Below, one piece after another: positions 42,009 through 50,652 of a DNA stretch of 64,000 nt. Made by a program: the position numbers and the translations under genes. The notes beneath the pieces are model-generated. The model made no database searches and was not told where the DNA came from. It saw nothing but the letters and a program-made list of their open reading frames with translations. The DNA is from Epilithonimonas sp. JDS. Its GTDB lineage: Bacteria > Bacteroidota > Bacteroidia > Flavobacteriales > Weeksellaceae. Each line of letters begins with the position of its first letter. Position 1 is the stretch's first letter. The stretch spans positions 496,001 to 560,000 of the forward strand of contig NZ_JAJSAX010000002.1 of the NCBI RefSeq assembly GCF_021261315.1, written 5' to 3'.

Positions 42009-43163
42009 CTAAATATACCTTAGCCATTTTTTCTTTTTGTGGTCATTTTTATATCTGAAATACCATTTGCAAAGCGGATACATTACAATGACCAGAAGAA
42101 TCCAAAAAACATAAACCCACAAAAGCGAAACGCCGCTTTCTACATCGTTCGGCCTTCCGAAACGGTCTCCAAATGAAAATTCTGAAAATTGAAATCCCTG
42201 AAACAGGAGAATAATAAATAAAACGGGATGAATAATGTACCAATGAACCAAAAAATAAAACAAGGGTACTTTTCCGAATACAGAAATGATTTCTGTCAAT
42301 TTATTTTTAAATCCTTCAACAAAATATAGCAACAAAAACATAATTCCCAATGTCATCAAACAAAACAAAAGTGACGGCGGATATTTGGTAACATTAATGA
42401 AAGATAGAAATGTAAAAAGTGGATCTTTTTGTGTTGACCAAATGCTGGGATCGCCGTAAACATTCAGAAATCTTAAAACAACCAATAATAAAAGACTCGC
42501 TAATCCAATGTAAAGAAATTTCTTTTTTCTGGACAAAATATCTTCTAAAAATAACTGTCCAAAACCAAATCCACTTAATAAAATGCCAAGCCAAGGAATC
42601 GGCGAATAACCGAAAATCAGAACCCTTTCGCCGCTAGGAAAAACAGCTGTTGCAAATAAAAACCCTAATGATTTCTAAACATCTTCAGCAAATGGTAAGA
42701 GTGGAATTGCGTTGTGAAGAAATATAATCATCAAACCTAAACCTGCAATTAATTTTGAATTTAATCTTAATAATAATGATAGAATAATAAACCCGAAACC
42801 TATTGCAGAAAGTACATTCCAGAATAAAATACTGAAATGAACATCGAACCAAATTCCAAAATTCACGATTGTAAAATCCATCAATATTAATAGAAATCCT
42901 CTGGTCAAAAGATATTTTCTGGTTTCGGAAATATTCTCATTTCTTTTACAAGTTAAAAAGGCGGAAACCCCTGAAAGAAAAACAAATGTTGGTGCGCAGA
43001 GATGCGTAATCCAGCGTGTGAAAAACAATGCCGGATCTGTAGTTGTGAGATCTGTCGGATTTTGTGACAATGAATTGATGTGAAGAAAATCCCGGGTGTG
43101 GTCCAAAGCCATAATGATCATTACAAGACCACGAACGATGTCGATACTTTCTACTCTTTTCAT
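42009..43163 (-). pseudogene. DUF1624/heparan-N-acetyltransferase-like membrane protein split by an in-frame TAG
   Basis: From the ATG at 43163 the frame encodes the family start SIDIVRGLVMIIMALDHTRD and several helices, then reaches TAG at 42675-42677 after 162 residues (…LLPFAEDV). The same frame continues without another stop for 221 codons (KSLGFLFATAVFPSGERV…, FGYSPIPWLG), giving helices as expected for the C-terminal half of this roughly 380-residue family. No frameshift is needed; a single codon change explains the break. It may be a recent pseudogene, a sequencing error, or rarely read through. Confidence 0.85.
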
Positions 43164-43284
43164 AGTTTGATAATTTAATATTAATCTTACAGTAATATAT
43201 TTCCCTAATTAACTGTCCTTTAGAAATTTATCTAAACCAAATTTACCGATTTCTGAATTGATATTTGAAAGATAAATTAATGTC

Positions 43285-43292
43285 TATTTTTG
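43285..43292 (+). promoter_or_regulatory. Promoter of the YggS gene
   Basis: TATTTTTG matches TAnnTTTG, with TTTG 17 bases upstream (43264-43267) as a -33 element; the ATG is 28 bases downstream. Confidence 0.55.
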
Positions 43293-43319
43293 TATCAGAT
43301 TTTTTAAAACATATCCAAA

Positions 43320-43973
43320 ATGTCAATCAAAACAAATTATCAAAATATCCTTTCCCAACTTCCCGAAAATGTAAAGCTTGTTACAGTTTCAAAAACGAAT
43401 CCAGCTGAAAAAATCAAAGAAGTTTATGACTTAGGACAACGAGCTTTCGGAGAAAATAAAGTTCAGGAATTATTGGAAAAGCAATCTGTTCTTCCAAATG
43501 ATATTGAGTGGCATTTGATCGGTCATCTTCAAACCAACAAATTGAAATTTGTAGCTGGCTTTATCTCGATGATAGAAAGCGTTGACAGCGAGAAACTTTT
43601 GAAAGAAATTGATAAAGAAGCCTTAAAAAACAATCGCAAAATCAATGTTTTGCTTCAGGTAAAAATCGCAAAAGAAGAGACAAAATTTGGTTTAACGGTT
43701 GATGAAGCAAAAGATATTTTCAATAAATTCTTAGTCGGAAATTATCCAAATATTGAAATCAAAGGCTTGATGGGAATGGCGAGTTTTGTGGATGATGAAA
43801 ATCAGATCCGTGAAGAATTCGGTCGTCTAAAACAACTTTTTGATGAATTGTCAGCATTAAAACCATTGGAAACTTTATCAATGGGAATGAGCGGCGATTT
43901 TCCTTTGGCAATCGAATGCGGCTCGAATTCTGTGAGAGTTGGATCAGCTATTTTTGGAGAACGGAATTACTAA
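43320..43973 (+). CDS. YggS-family pyridoxal phosphate homeostasis protein
   Basis: This 217-residue PLP-binding protein of the alanine-racemase-like barrel fold carries the PLP Lys in VTVSKTNPAEKI (about 21-32), RAFGENKVQEL, and the barrel strands WHLIGHLQTNKLK and LLQVKIAKEETKFG. The C-terminal PLP phosphate site is SMGMSGDFPLAIECGSNSVRVGSAIFG. Family members buffer PLP and have no known catalysis. It has its own promoter and is followed by an R3 repeat. Confidence 0.95.
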   Translation: MSIKTNYQNILSQLPENVKLVTVSKTNPAEKIKEVYDLGQRAFGENKVQELLEKQSVLPNDIEWHLIGHLQTNKLKFVAGFISMIESVDSEKLLKEIDKEALKNNRKINVLLQVKIAKEETKFGLTVDEAKDIFNKFLVGNYPNIEIKGLMGMASFVDDENQIREEFGRLKQLFDELSALKPLETLSMGMSGDFPLAIECGSNSVRVGSAIFGERNY

Positions 43974-43980
43974 TTGTTGT

Positions 43981-44018
43981 TGTTAGGCTGAGGCTCACGA
44001 AGCCCATCTACAATTAAA
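43981..44018. repeat. Dispersed repeat R3, intergenic copy
   Basis: TGTTAGGCTGAG, GCTCAC, CGAAGCCCATC, then TACAATTAAATT. The last flank matches the reverse complement of the copy inside the macroglobulin gene, so the unit is about 40 bases long. It begins 8 bases after the YggS stop codon. Confidence 0.7.
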
Positions 44019-44024
44019 TTTCCA

Positions 44025-45119
44025 TTAAAATACACTTTCGTAAACCCTCATCAAATCTTTTGCAATCACATCATCATTGAATTTCTGGACAAACGCCAAA
44101 CCTTTTTCAGCGCGGCGTTTTCTTTCCGGCTCATTATTCCAAATAAAATTAATTTTTGACCTGATGTCTTTAACATTTTTAGGGTCTATGTAGACAGAAT
44201 CTGGTCCGCCAGCCTCGGGAAGACAGCTCGTATTGCTCGTAATTACAACCGTTTCGGAATACAAAGCTTCAATCACCGGAATTCCAAAACCTTCGAAAAA
44301 ACTTGGATAAATAAATATTTCAGCAAGTTTGTAAATCGCAGCCAGCTCGTTCATAGAAACGCCTTGCAAAAATTGAACTTCAACTTTATTTTGTTTGATT
44401 TCCTTTTCTATCAGTTTGAAATATTTCTTTTTCTTACCACCAACCACTACCAGCGGAATATCAGTTCCTTTCAAAGCTCTGATGATATTGAGAAGGTTTT
44501 TTCGTGGTTCAATGGTTCCTACATTCAGAATAAATTTTTGCGGAAGATTGAATTTTTCTTTGATTTGATCAAGAAATTCAGCAGATTGTTTTTCTTTGAA
44601 ACTGGCGTGACAACCTTGGTAAACCACCTCAATTTTACTTTCAGGAACCTTTAAATAATGAATAATATCTTGTTTTGTCTGCTCAGAAATAGCGATAATT
44701 TTATCTGCTGCTGCAGCCGCTTTTTTGAATTTCCAAAAATGAATTCTGCGGTCAATCCAGGTGTAATATTCCGGATACCTTTCGAAGATGAGATCGTGGA
44801 TGGTTACAACTTTTTTGATTGGTTTTTTGTTCCATTTCAAAGGCAGTTCGCCGGACAATCCGTGGAAAATATCGGCACCTAAATTCTGTGCATCCATTCC
44901 CATTTTGAATTGTCGGGACAAAGTGCCCTTAGAAGTTTTGAAGTGCGAAACGTTTGGCAATTCTAAAATTTCTTTTCCTTTCTCTGAAGTTTTTTTGCTG
45001 ATCAAAACATATTGATTTTCAGGAAAAACTTTCGAAAGAATCCGTAACAGATCTCTGGAATAATTTCCCAATCCTGATCCGCTGGAAAAAGCGCGTTTGG
45101 CATCGTAAGCAATCTTCAT
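44025..45119 (-). CDS. Glycosyltransferase family 4
   Basis: This 364-residue GT-B enzyme transfers a sugar from a nucleotide donor, probably in surface polysaccharide synthesis. Visible motifs are the acceptor loop SGLGNYSRDLLRIL, the nucleotide-binding strand FILNVGTIEPRKNL, and the E-x7-E donor site PSFFEGFGIPVIEALYSE. The ATG at 45119 is used: a TTG directly upstream gives MMK but the ATG overlaps the stop of the deacetylase (TGATG), showing translational coupling. The exact sugar is not predictable. Confidence 0.92.
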   Translation of the reverse strand: MKIAYDAKRAFSSGSGLGNYSRDLLRILSKVFPENQYVLISKKTSEKGKEILELPNVSHFKTSKGTLSRQFKMGMDAQNLGADIFHGLSGELPLKWNKKPIKKVVTIHDLIFERYPEYYTWIDRRIHFWKFKKAAAAADKIIAISEQTKQDIIHYLKVPESKIEVVYQGCHASFKEKQSAEFLDQIKEKFNLPQKFILNVGTIEPRKNLLNIIRALKGTDIPLVVVGGKKKKYFKLIEKEIKQNKVEVQFLQGVSMNELAAIYKLAEIFIYPSFFEGFGIPVIEALYSETVVITSNTSCLPEAGGPDSVYIDPKNVKDIRSKINFIWNNEPERKRRAEKGLAFVQKFNDDVIAKDLMRVYESVF

Positions 45120-45904
45120 CAATTCTTTTTTACGTTTTGATTATTTAAGAAGTTCCTAATTGTTCCAAATTCATAATTGTTTTTCTTAGCCCAAATAATG
45201 AAATTTTCAAACCGGATTTCCATTTCTTTTCCTGTATTTTTGAATGTGTAACCTGGCAATTTATAATTCGGATCAGAAATATCATTGAATTCCCAAGGAT
45301 GAAAATAAATATTTAAAAATCCTGTAGAATTTAATGATATTTTGGACAGCGATTTATACAACCAAAGCGGAAAGTTATGAAAACTTAGCCAAAACAAAGG
45401 TACTCGGAACATCGTAGAAACCGAAGCCGGAAACTGAATTACTTTTCCTTGCCAAAATGGTTTTCTGCTGACCTTAAAATTATTGTATCTGCCTGGAAGA
45501 TAAGTTGGATTGATGGAAGAATTGTAAATATAACCAGCATCTGCAACCGCTTTTTCTGACACCGGCATCATTCTCGGCATTCTCAAGCCAGTGACTTCTG
45601 TATTAAAAAGTTCTTCTAATTTTTGCTTTGACTCTGCCAAATGTTCTTCCTTGAAATCTGAATGAAACCAAGTGTGAGAAGCTAATTCGTGACCCTGTGC
45701 TAATAATTCAGTTATCAAATCTTTGTTTTCCTCCGCAAAAATTACGGTAGAAAAAAAAGTGCCTTTAACATCCTGTTTTTTCAGAATCCGCAGAATATTC
45801 TGCAGGCCTTTTCTGGAAACAGAAATCTGCTCCTCAAAAGGAATTACGCCCTGATATTCCAGAGGCATATCGAATTCTTCTATGTCAAAACTGAGTAATA
45901 TCAT
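45119..45904 (-). CDS. Polysaccharide deacetylase family protein
   Basis: The 261-residue NodB-fold enzyme has the metal-binding start SFDIEEFDMP (two Asp), the His pair in ASHTWFHSDF, PRMMPVS and a late HPWEF motif. Such proteins remove N- or O-acetyl groups from polysaccharides or from lipid-linked sugars. No signal peptide is present, so it probably acts on a cytoplasmic or membrane-surface substrate. It is translated in tandem with the GT4 gene and follows the GT2 and GT87-like genes with an R1 repeat between. Confidence 0.9.
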   Translation of the reverse strand: MILLSFDIEEFDMPLEYQGVIPFEEQISVSRKGLQNILRILKKQDVKGTFFSTVIFAEENKDLITELLAQGHELASHTWFHSDFKEEHLAESKQKLEELFNTEVTGLRMPRMMPVSEKAVADAGYIYNSSINPTYLPGRYNNFKVSRKPFWQGKVIQFPASVSTMFRVPLFWLSFHNFPLWLYKSLSKISLNSTGFLNIYFHPWEFNDISDPNYKLPGYTFKNTGKEMEIRFENFIIWAKKNNYEFGTIRNFLNNQNVKKN

Positions 45905-45928
45905 TGAGACTTGGTTTGGAGTTGAATC

Positions 45929-45990
45929 TGCAGCCCGGCCCGAGTGGATCCCGAAGTTTCGGGAGGGAACGGAGGACGGATAAAGCTGCC
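45929..45990 (-). repeat. Dispersed 3'-UTR hairpin element R1, copy 2
   Basis: On the minus strand it starts 13 bases after the GT2 stop codon and repeats the segments of copy 1 (GGCAGCTTTATCCG, GTTCCCTCCCGA, ATCCACTC, CGGGCTGCA). The inner stem is CCCGAA/TTCGGG where copy 1 has CCCGAT/ATCGGG, a compensated pair. Confidence 0.75.
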
Positions 45991-46003
45991 ATAAAAATTT
46001 AAA

Positions 46004-46927
46004 TTATAACTTTTTTGAACGGACAATATAAATCGGGCGATCCTTCATCTGTTTAAATATTTTTCCCATATAAATTCCTAAAATTCCAAGAATGATCAAC
46101 TGTACACCACCAAAGAAAACGACCGTCATAATGAGTGATGCCCAACCTGAAATTTCGGAATGATTGACAAATGAATAAATAACGTAAGGAATGTAAAACA
46201 ATGGTAATAAGGAGAAAAAGAACCCTAGATAAGCAGCCAGATAAAGTGGTTTCACACTGAAAGCTGTAATTCCCGTAAAAGCAAATTTGATCATTCTTCC
46301 CAAACTATATTTGCTGCTTCCTGCAAAGCGATCTGCTGCTATGAAAGGTATTGCAAACTGTTTGAATCCAATCCATTTTACCAGTCCGCGCAGGAAAATA
46401 TCAGATTCTCCTGAACTTCTGACAACATCCACAACAGACGCATCCATCAAACGGAAATCTGAACTTCCCTTTTCCAATTCTACATCTGATAAACTGGAAA
46501 GCAAATGATAGAAAAAGTCCGAGGTTTTCCTTTTGAAATAACTGATACTTTTGGAATATTTTCTGATGGTGTAAACGATATCATAACCTTCTTCCCATTT
46601 CTGAACGAGTTGCGGAATCATCTCTGGCGGATGCTGCATATCGCCATCCATCGAGATTACACAGTTTCCGTCTGCAAAATCCAAACCTGCTTTAACAGCA
46701 TTCTGATGACCGAAATTTCTGGAAAATTCTATAAACTTAACCTCAGTAAATTTTTGAGACAAATCTTCCAGAACCGCCTGTGTATTGTCTCTGCTTCCAT
46801 CATTGATAAAAATAATTTCATAGTTGTATCCGGACAAAGTTTTGAAAACCTCATCTACAGCCTGTCTGATTTGCGGAATATTTTCCTCCTCATTGTAAGC
46901 CGGAATTACTATGGAAATTTTTTTCAT
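46004..46927 (-). CDS. Glycosyltransferase family 2, polyprenyl-phosphate type
   Basis: The 307-residue enzyme resembles dolichol/undecaprenyl-phosphate sugar transferases (DPM1, GtrB). The N-terminal catalytic domain shows VIPAYNEEENIP, INDGSRDNT, and the DxD-like MDGDMQHPPE; DFRLMD follows at about 161-166. Two membrane helices at the C-terminus (about 230-290) anchor it. It likely makes undecaprenyl-phosphate-sugar, which the integral GT87-like protein encoded one base upstream could use as donor outside the membrane. Confidence 0.92.
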   Translation of the reverse strand: MKKISIVIPAYNEEENIPQIRQAVDEVFKTLSGYNYEIIFINDGSRDNTQAVLEDLSQKFTEVKFIEFSRNFGHQNAVKAGLDFADGNCVISMDGDMQHPPEMIPQLVQKWEEGYDIVYTIRKYSKSISYFKRKTSDFFYHLLSSLSDVELEKGSSDFRLMDASVVDVVRSSGESDIFLRGLVKWIGFKQFAIPFIAADRFAGSSKYSLGRMIKFAFTGITAFSVKPLYLAAYLGFFFSLLPLFYIPYVIYSFVNHSEISGWASLIMTVVFFGGVQLIILGILGIYMGKIFKQMKDRPIYIVRSKKL

Positions 46928-48096
46928 TAATCTAATTTATAATCTTTCTCGAAATCCTTTGTCAGCAGTTCATACATTACTCTGAACCAGATTAATATAC
47001 AAGGAATTGCTTTGGTTGAATATTTAATAAAAACGCCTTCTTTGATAAATTTTGGGAACAAGTCCGAAAATGCAAAACAAGTGAAAATCATCACGAAAAC
47101 CAATAATCCAATATCAATTTTTGTTAATTTTTTCTGCATAAGAAACCAAATCATAACACCCGAAACTGCGATAATGTAAGTCGGACTTTCTGAACTGGAA
47201 CTGAATAAGACGATAAACAATAAAGTCGAAGCCAGAATCATTAATTGAAATGGCAGAAATTTATACTGCTTGATTCTTATATAAGGAAGCATAAACAGTG
47301 TAAATCCTGGAACCAAAAAAACTAAGTTGGAAATATCTGCATTACCTAAAACCCGCCTCACGACGCCCATCAAAGAATAATCCTGACGGCTCATCAAGGT
47401 TTGATTGGATAAATTCTTTTCGGAAAGAGAAACGTACCAATCTATGTAAGACTGAATCCCAAATTCTTTGCTGGAAATCAACATTGGCAAAACAAAAAAC
47501 AGAATCGAAATGACTGCAAATGAAATAATAAATCTCGCCTTATTTTTAATAAAGAAAAATGCCGATAATCCAACAATTCCATAAACTTTTACAAATGTTC
47601 CGACGAGAATTGCGAAGGCCGATTGCGCTTCTTTTCTTTCATAAATATGTATTGCGGATAATATTAATAATCCCGTCAAGATAATATTAAACTGAAAATA
47701 AGTCGCTGCCGTAATGAATTCCTGTAAACAAAGCCAGGCAAAAAAAGATTTTTTGGCATTGGAAAAAGGAAGTTTGTAAACCGAATAAAGAAAAACCAGT
47801 GTTCCGGCAACATTCCATAAAACAGATCCAAAACCGTCCGGCATCATTGCAAAAGGCGCAATCAACAAACTGAAAAAGACACCGTAATGATTGCTGTCAA
47901 AAAACAGATCCGGATATTGAAGGAAAATATTTCGCTCCTGCAAAGTGTTGTAAAATACTCCTTTGAAAATCAAATAGTTATTGTAACCGCCAGTCCCTCT
48001 TTTGTATTTGCTGTACGCTGTTACAGCCGCTACAATTATATAAATAACAAAAATAATCCGATAATCCGAGATCAGTTTCAGGAACTTCTGTTTCAC
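46927..48096 (-). CDS. GT87-like integral membrane glycosyltransferase
   Basis: This 389-residue protein has about ten hydrophobic helices and a GT-C/DUF2029 look: YNNYLIFKGVFYNTLQERNIFLQYPDLFFDSNHYG is the large first extracytoplasmic loop, and SPTYIIAVSGVMIWF lies late. GT-C enzymes use polyprenyl-phosphate sugars, which fits its overlap by one base with the GT2 gene. The start is GTG (48096); no in-frame ATG lies upstream. The acceptor is unknown. Confidence 0.82.
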   Translation of the reverse strand: MKQKFLKLISDYRIIFVIYIIVAAVTAYSKYKRGTGGYNNYLIFKGVFYNTLQERNIFLQYPDLFFDSNHYGVFFSLLIAPFAMMPDGFGSVLWNVAGTLVFLYSVYKLPFSNAKKSFFAWLCLQEFITAATYFQFNIILTGLLILSAIHIYERKEAQSAFAILVGTFVKVYGIVGLSAFFFIKNKARFIISFAVISILFFVLPMLISSKEFGIQSYIDWYVSLSEKNLSNQTLMSRQDYSLMGVVRRVLGNADISNLVFLVPGFTLFMLPYIRIKQYKFLPFQLMILASTLLFIVLFSSSSESPTYIIAVSGVMIWFLMQKKLTKIDIGLLVFVMIFTCFAFSDLFPKFIKEGVFIKYSTKAIPCILIWFRVMYELLTKDFEKDYKLD

Positions 48097-48118
48097 AATG
48101 TTTCCGTAGGTTTAGTTT

Positions 48119-48167
48119 AAAAAAAAATGTCATTCTAGCAAGAATTTAGATTCTCATTAGAATGACA
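48119..48167 (-). terminator. Long-hairpin terminator of dapD
   Basis: TGTCATTCTA and TAGAATGACA form a perfect outer stem with an inner AGAAT/ATTCT stem; the minus strand ends in nine or more Ts. It lies 83 bases after the dapD stop. Confidence 0.8.
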
Positions 48168-48185
48168 AATATAAGTTTAAAATCG

Positions 48186-48220
48186 ATAATTCGCTTATAG
48201 CTAATTGCTTTTGGCTTTAA
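48186..48220. repeat. Low-complexity GCTTTTGGCTTT-type repeat
   Basis: ATTCGCTTATAGC followed by TAATTGCTTTTGGCTTT, related to the runs at 15180 and 49079. The meaning is unknown. Confidence 0.4.
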
Positions 48221-48250
48221 AAATTAAGAATTTTTCGTTTTAATATTATT

Positions 48251-49063
48251 TTAAACCGCTACATTATTTTCTCTCAAAGCATCATTAAGAGAGGTTTTTT
48301 TGTCTGTAGATTCTTTTCTTTTTCCGATAATTAATGCACAAGGAACCTGAAATTCCCCAGCAGGAAACTTCTTGGTATAACTTCCAGGAATTACTACGGA
48401 ACGTTCCGGAACATAACCTTTCGTCTCGACTGGTTCTGGTCCTGTAACATCGATAATTTTGGTAGACATTGTCAAACAAACATTTGCACCTAAAACCGCT
48501 TCTTTACCAACACGAACACCTTCTACAACGATACATCTTGAACCGATGAAAGCATCGTCTTCGATAATAACCGGAGCCGCCTGCAAAGGTTCCAAAACAC
48601 CGCCGATTCCTACACCGCCGCTTAAGTGTACATTTTTTCCGATCTGTGCACAACTTCCAACCGTCGCCCAAGTATCAACCATAGTTCCGGAATCTACATA
48701 AGCACCGATGTTGACATAAGATGGCATCAAGATCACACCGCTTGCAACGAAACTTCCGTGTCTTGCGATGGCGTGAGGCACTACTCTAACGCCTTTTTCT
48801 GCGTAATTTTTCTTTAAAGGAATTTTATCGTGGAATTCGAACGGGCCAACTTCTATGGTTTCCATCGTCTGGATTGGGAAGTACATTACGACTCCTTTTT
48901 TTACCCACTCGTTGATTTGCCAGCCGTTTTCCGTAGGTTCTGCGGTACGCAATTCTCCTGCATCCAGTTTTGCAACCACTTCTCTTATAGCATTCTGGTA
49001 TTCTTCTTCTTTCAAAAGTTCGCGGTTATCCCAAGCTTTTTCGATTTTTTCCTGTAAAGACAT
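48251..49063 (-). CDS. dapD: 2,3,4,5-Tetrahydropyridine-2,6-dicarboxylate N-succinyltransferase
   Basis: DapD succinylates tetrahydrodipicolinate in the lysine/diaminopimelate pathway. The 270-residue protein has the N-terminal helical domain (1-100) with MYFPIQTMETIEVGPFEFHDKIPLK, then a left-handed beta helix of hexapeptide repeats (GSFVASGVILMPSYVNIGAYVDSGTMVDTWATVGSCAQIG and onward), ending in the C-terminal PGSYTKKFPAGEFQVPCALIIGKR. Length and content are standard for the enzyme. It stands alone. Confidence 0.96.
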   Translation of the reverse strand: MSLQEKIEKAWDNRELLKEEEYQNAIREVVAKLDAGELRTAEPTENGWQINEWVKKGVVMYFPIQTMETIEVGPFEFHDKIPLKKNYAEKGVRVVPHAIARHGSFVASGVILMPSYVNIGAYVDSGTMVDTWATVGSCAQIGKNVHLSGGVGIGGVLEPLQAAPVIIEDDAFIGSRCIVVEGVRVGKEAVLGANVCLTMSTKIIDVTGPEPVETKGYVPERSVVIPGSYTKKFPAGEFQVPCALIIGKRKESTDKKTSLNDALRENNVAV

Positions 49064-49078
49064 ATTTTTTATAAATGA

Positions 49079-49133
49079 TAATTGATTAATGATAAACTGC
49101 TTTTGGCAACTGGCTTTTTGCTTTTAGCTTTAA
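49079..49133. repeat. Low-complexity CTTTTGGCAACTGGC-type repeat
   Basis: AATTGATTAATGATAAAC then CTGCTTTTGGCAACTGGC and TTTTTGCTTTTAGCTTT, similar to 15180 and 48186. Confidence 0.4.
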
Positions 49134-49162
49134 AACAGTTGTCCGTCGCAAAAATAATAAAA

Positions 49163-49699
49163 CTAAAGCACACTTCTCGCAAAAAGGAATGCTTTGTTCC
49201 AGTAAGCTTCGTTGAGTGATGAGATAATAACGCCTTTAGAAGTTGAGGCGTGGATGAAAGTAACTTCGCCGCTATTCAGAATGTCGTGAACGATCCCAAC
49301 GTGAGTTACAGATGATCCGCCGGCAGTTGCGAAGAAAAGCAGATCGCCCGGTTTTGCCTGAGAAATATTAATGGAAGCTCCTGATTTTCCCTGATCCTGA
49401 GAACGTCTTGGCATCTGAATTTTGTTCTCATCAAAAACCTTGCAGACCAAACCTGAACAGTCAAAGCCGGATTTGGTATTTCCGGCATATTTGTAAGGCG
49501 TTCCGAGATAGTTTTCCGCATCATTGATAATGGAAGCTCTCGTCCCGGAAACGTTTCCTGAATAAGTGGAACTTAGTTTTTTGAGGCTGACAGATTTGCT
49601 CGTCGCCGGTTTTTTGTAAGAATATTTTTTTGTGGATTTTGAAGCGCCACAAGACACCAGAATTATTGAAAACAGAATTACCAGTAAGGATCTTTTCAT
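49163..49699 (-). CDS. NlpC/P60 (C40) peptidase, lipoprotein
   Basis: This 178-residue protein has a lipobox ILVSCGAS (Cys17) and a catalytic C40 domain: nucleophilic Cys in SGFDCSGLVCKVF, His in SSVTHVGIVHD, third residue region VTFIHASTSKG. Such enzymes cut D-Glu-DAP bonds in peptidoglycan and are anchored in a membrane facing the periplasm. The basic, Ser-rich linker (about 18-50) is typical. It has its own promoter box and no operon partners. Confidence 0.93.
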   Translation of the reverse strand: MKRSLLVILFSIILVSCGASKSTKKYSYKKPATSKSVSLKKLSSTYSGNVSGTRASIINDAENYLGTPYKYAGNTKSGFDCSGLVCKVFDENKIQMPRRSQDQGKSGASINISQAKPGDLLFFATAGGSSVTHVGIVHDILNSGEVTFIHASTSKGVIISSLNEAYWNKAFLFARSVL

Positions 49700-49753
49700 G
49701 GAGTAGATTTTAAACAGTAATTTTTTTTCGATAGATTTAGTTTGATTGTCTCA

Positions 49754-49761
49754 CAAAAATA
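49754..49761 (-). promoter_or_regulatory. -7 promoter box for the NlpC/P60 gene
   Basis: On the minus strand TATTTTTG matches TAnnTTTG, 55 bases before the ATG. Confidence 0.4.
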
Positions 49762-49819
49762 GGACACTTATCCAAATTAAACAAGAGTTTGAATTAAAAC
49801 TTAATCGTAATTTAAACAT

Positions 49820-50614
49820 TTAAAAATTCTTCACCAGACCAATTCCAAAATTTTTGTTCTGATAAAATGGCATTACCATCGTTTGAGAATGCGCATTTTT
49901 CCCACCAATAAGTTGATTGATTTTTGGATAAAGCCAATAAGATATTTCGGTTGATAAGATTCCAAAACCCGCGCCTGCAACAACATCGCTAAACCAATGT
50001 TTGTTATTCAACATTCTATAAACACCTGTAAAAACAGCGAAAGAATATCCTGAAATCCCGAGCAAAAAATTGCAATCTTTATATTCCCGATACATGAACT
50101 GCGCCGATGCAAAAGCAAAAGCAGTATGTCCGGACGGAAACGAGAGATTATTGGAACCATCCGGTCTCTCCTCTTTCGTAATATGTTTCAGCGGCAGCGT
50201 GATTGCAGAAACCAGCAGCAAAGATGTGCCGTAAATAATGCTGCGGTCTCTGATATTATGCTTGCCCTGAACTCCAAAAGCATTAAGACCATAGACCAAA
50301 ATGCCTGGTGCGAATTGTGTATAATTATCCAGCCTGATGTGATCCGGCTTGTGTTCCGAGATTTCGAATTGAGTAGATGAGTTCAGATTTTTAAGACTTG
50401 GGATCGACAGGCTTGCGACGCCGTAAGAAATTAAAGCGGCAGGAATAATCAGTTTTCTGTACGCAAATTGATGGGAGCTGTCTTCAGTTTTTGATGCTGA
50501 CACCATTGAATCCTGAACTTCATTGACAATCAAACTATCTTGTGCCCGTAACGCCTGGCTTGTCATTAAAACTAATAAGAAATTTAACGACAGCCTTTTC
50601 AAAGTTAATTTCAT
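49820..50614 (-). CDS. PAP2-family phosphatase
   Basis: The 264-residue protein has a signal peptide (to about residue 24), and the three PAP2 acid-phosphatase motifs: ITKEERPDGSNN, SFPSGHTAFAFA and the third YRMLNNKHWFSDVVAGAGFG with the catalytic His and Asp. It probably removes phosphate from a lipid (for example undecaprenyl diphosphate or phosphatidate) at the periplasmic face. It lies 38 bases after the LTA-synthase-like gene, on the same strand, so co-transcription is plausible. Confidence 0.9.
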   Translation of the reverse strand: MKLTLKRLSLNFLLVLMTSQALRAQDSLIVNEVQDSMVSASKTEDSSHQFAYRKLIIPAALISYGVASLSIPSLKNLNSSTQFEISEHKPDHIRLDNYTQFAPGILVYGLNAFGVQGKHNIRDRSIIYGTSLLLVSAITLPLKHITKEERPDGSNNLSFPSGHTAFAFASAQFMYREYKDCNFLLGISGYSFAVFTGVYRMLNNKHWFSDVVAGAGFGILSTEISYWLYPKINQLIGGKNAHSQTMVMPFYQNKNFGIGLVKNF

Positions 50615-50652
50615 AGATCAAAAATGCAAATCAATTTAGAAGATATTTTGAA

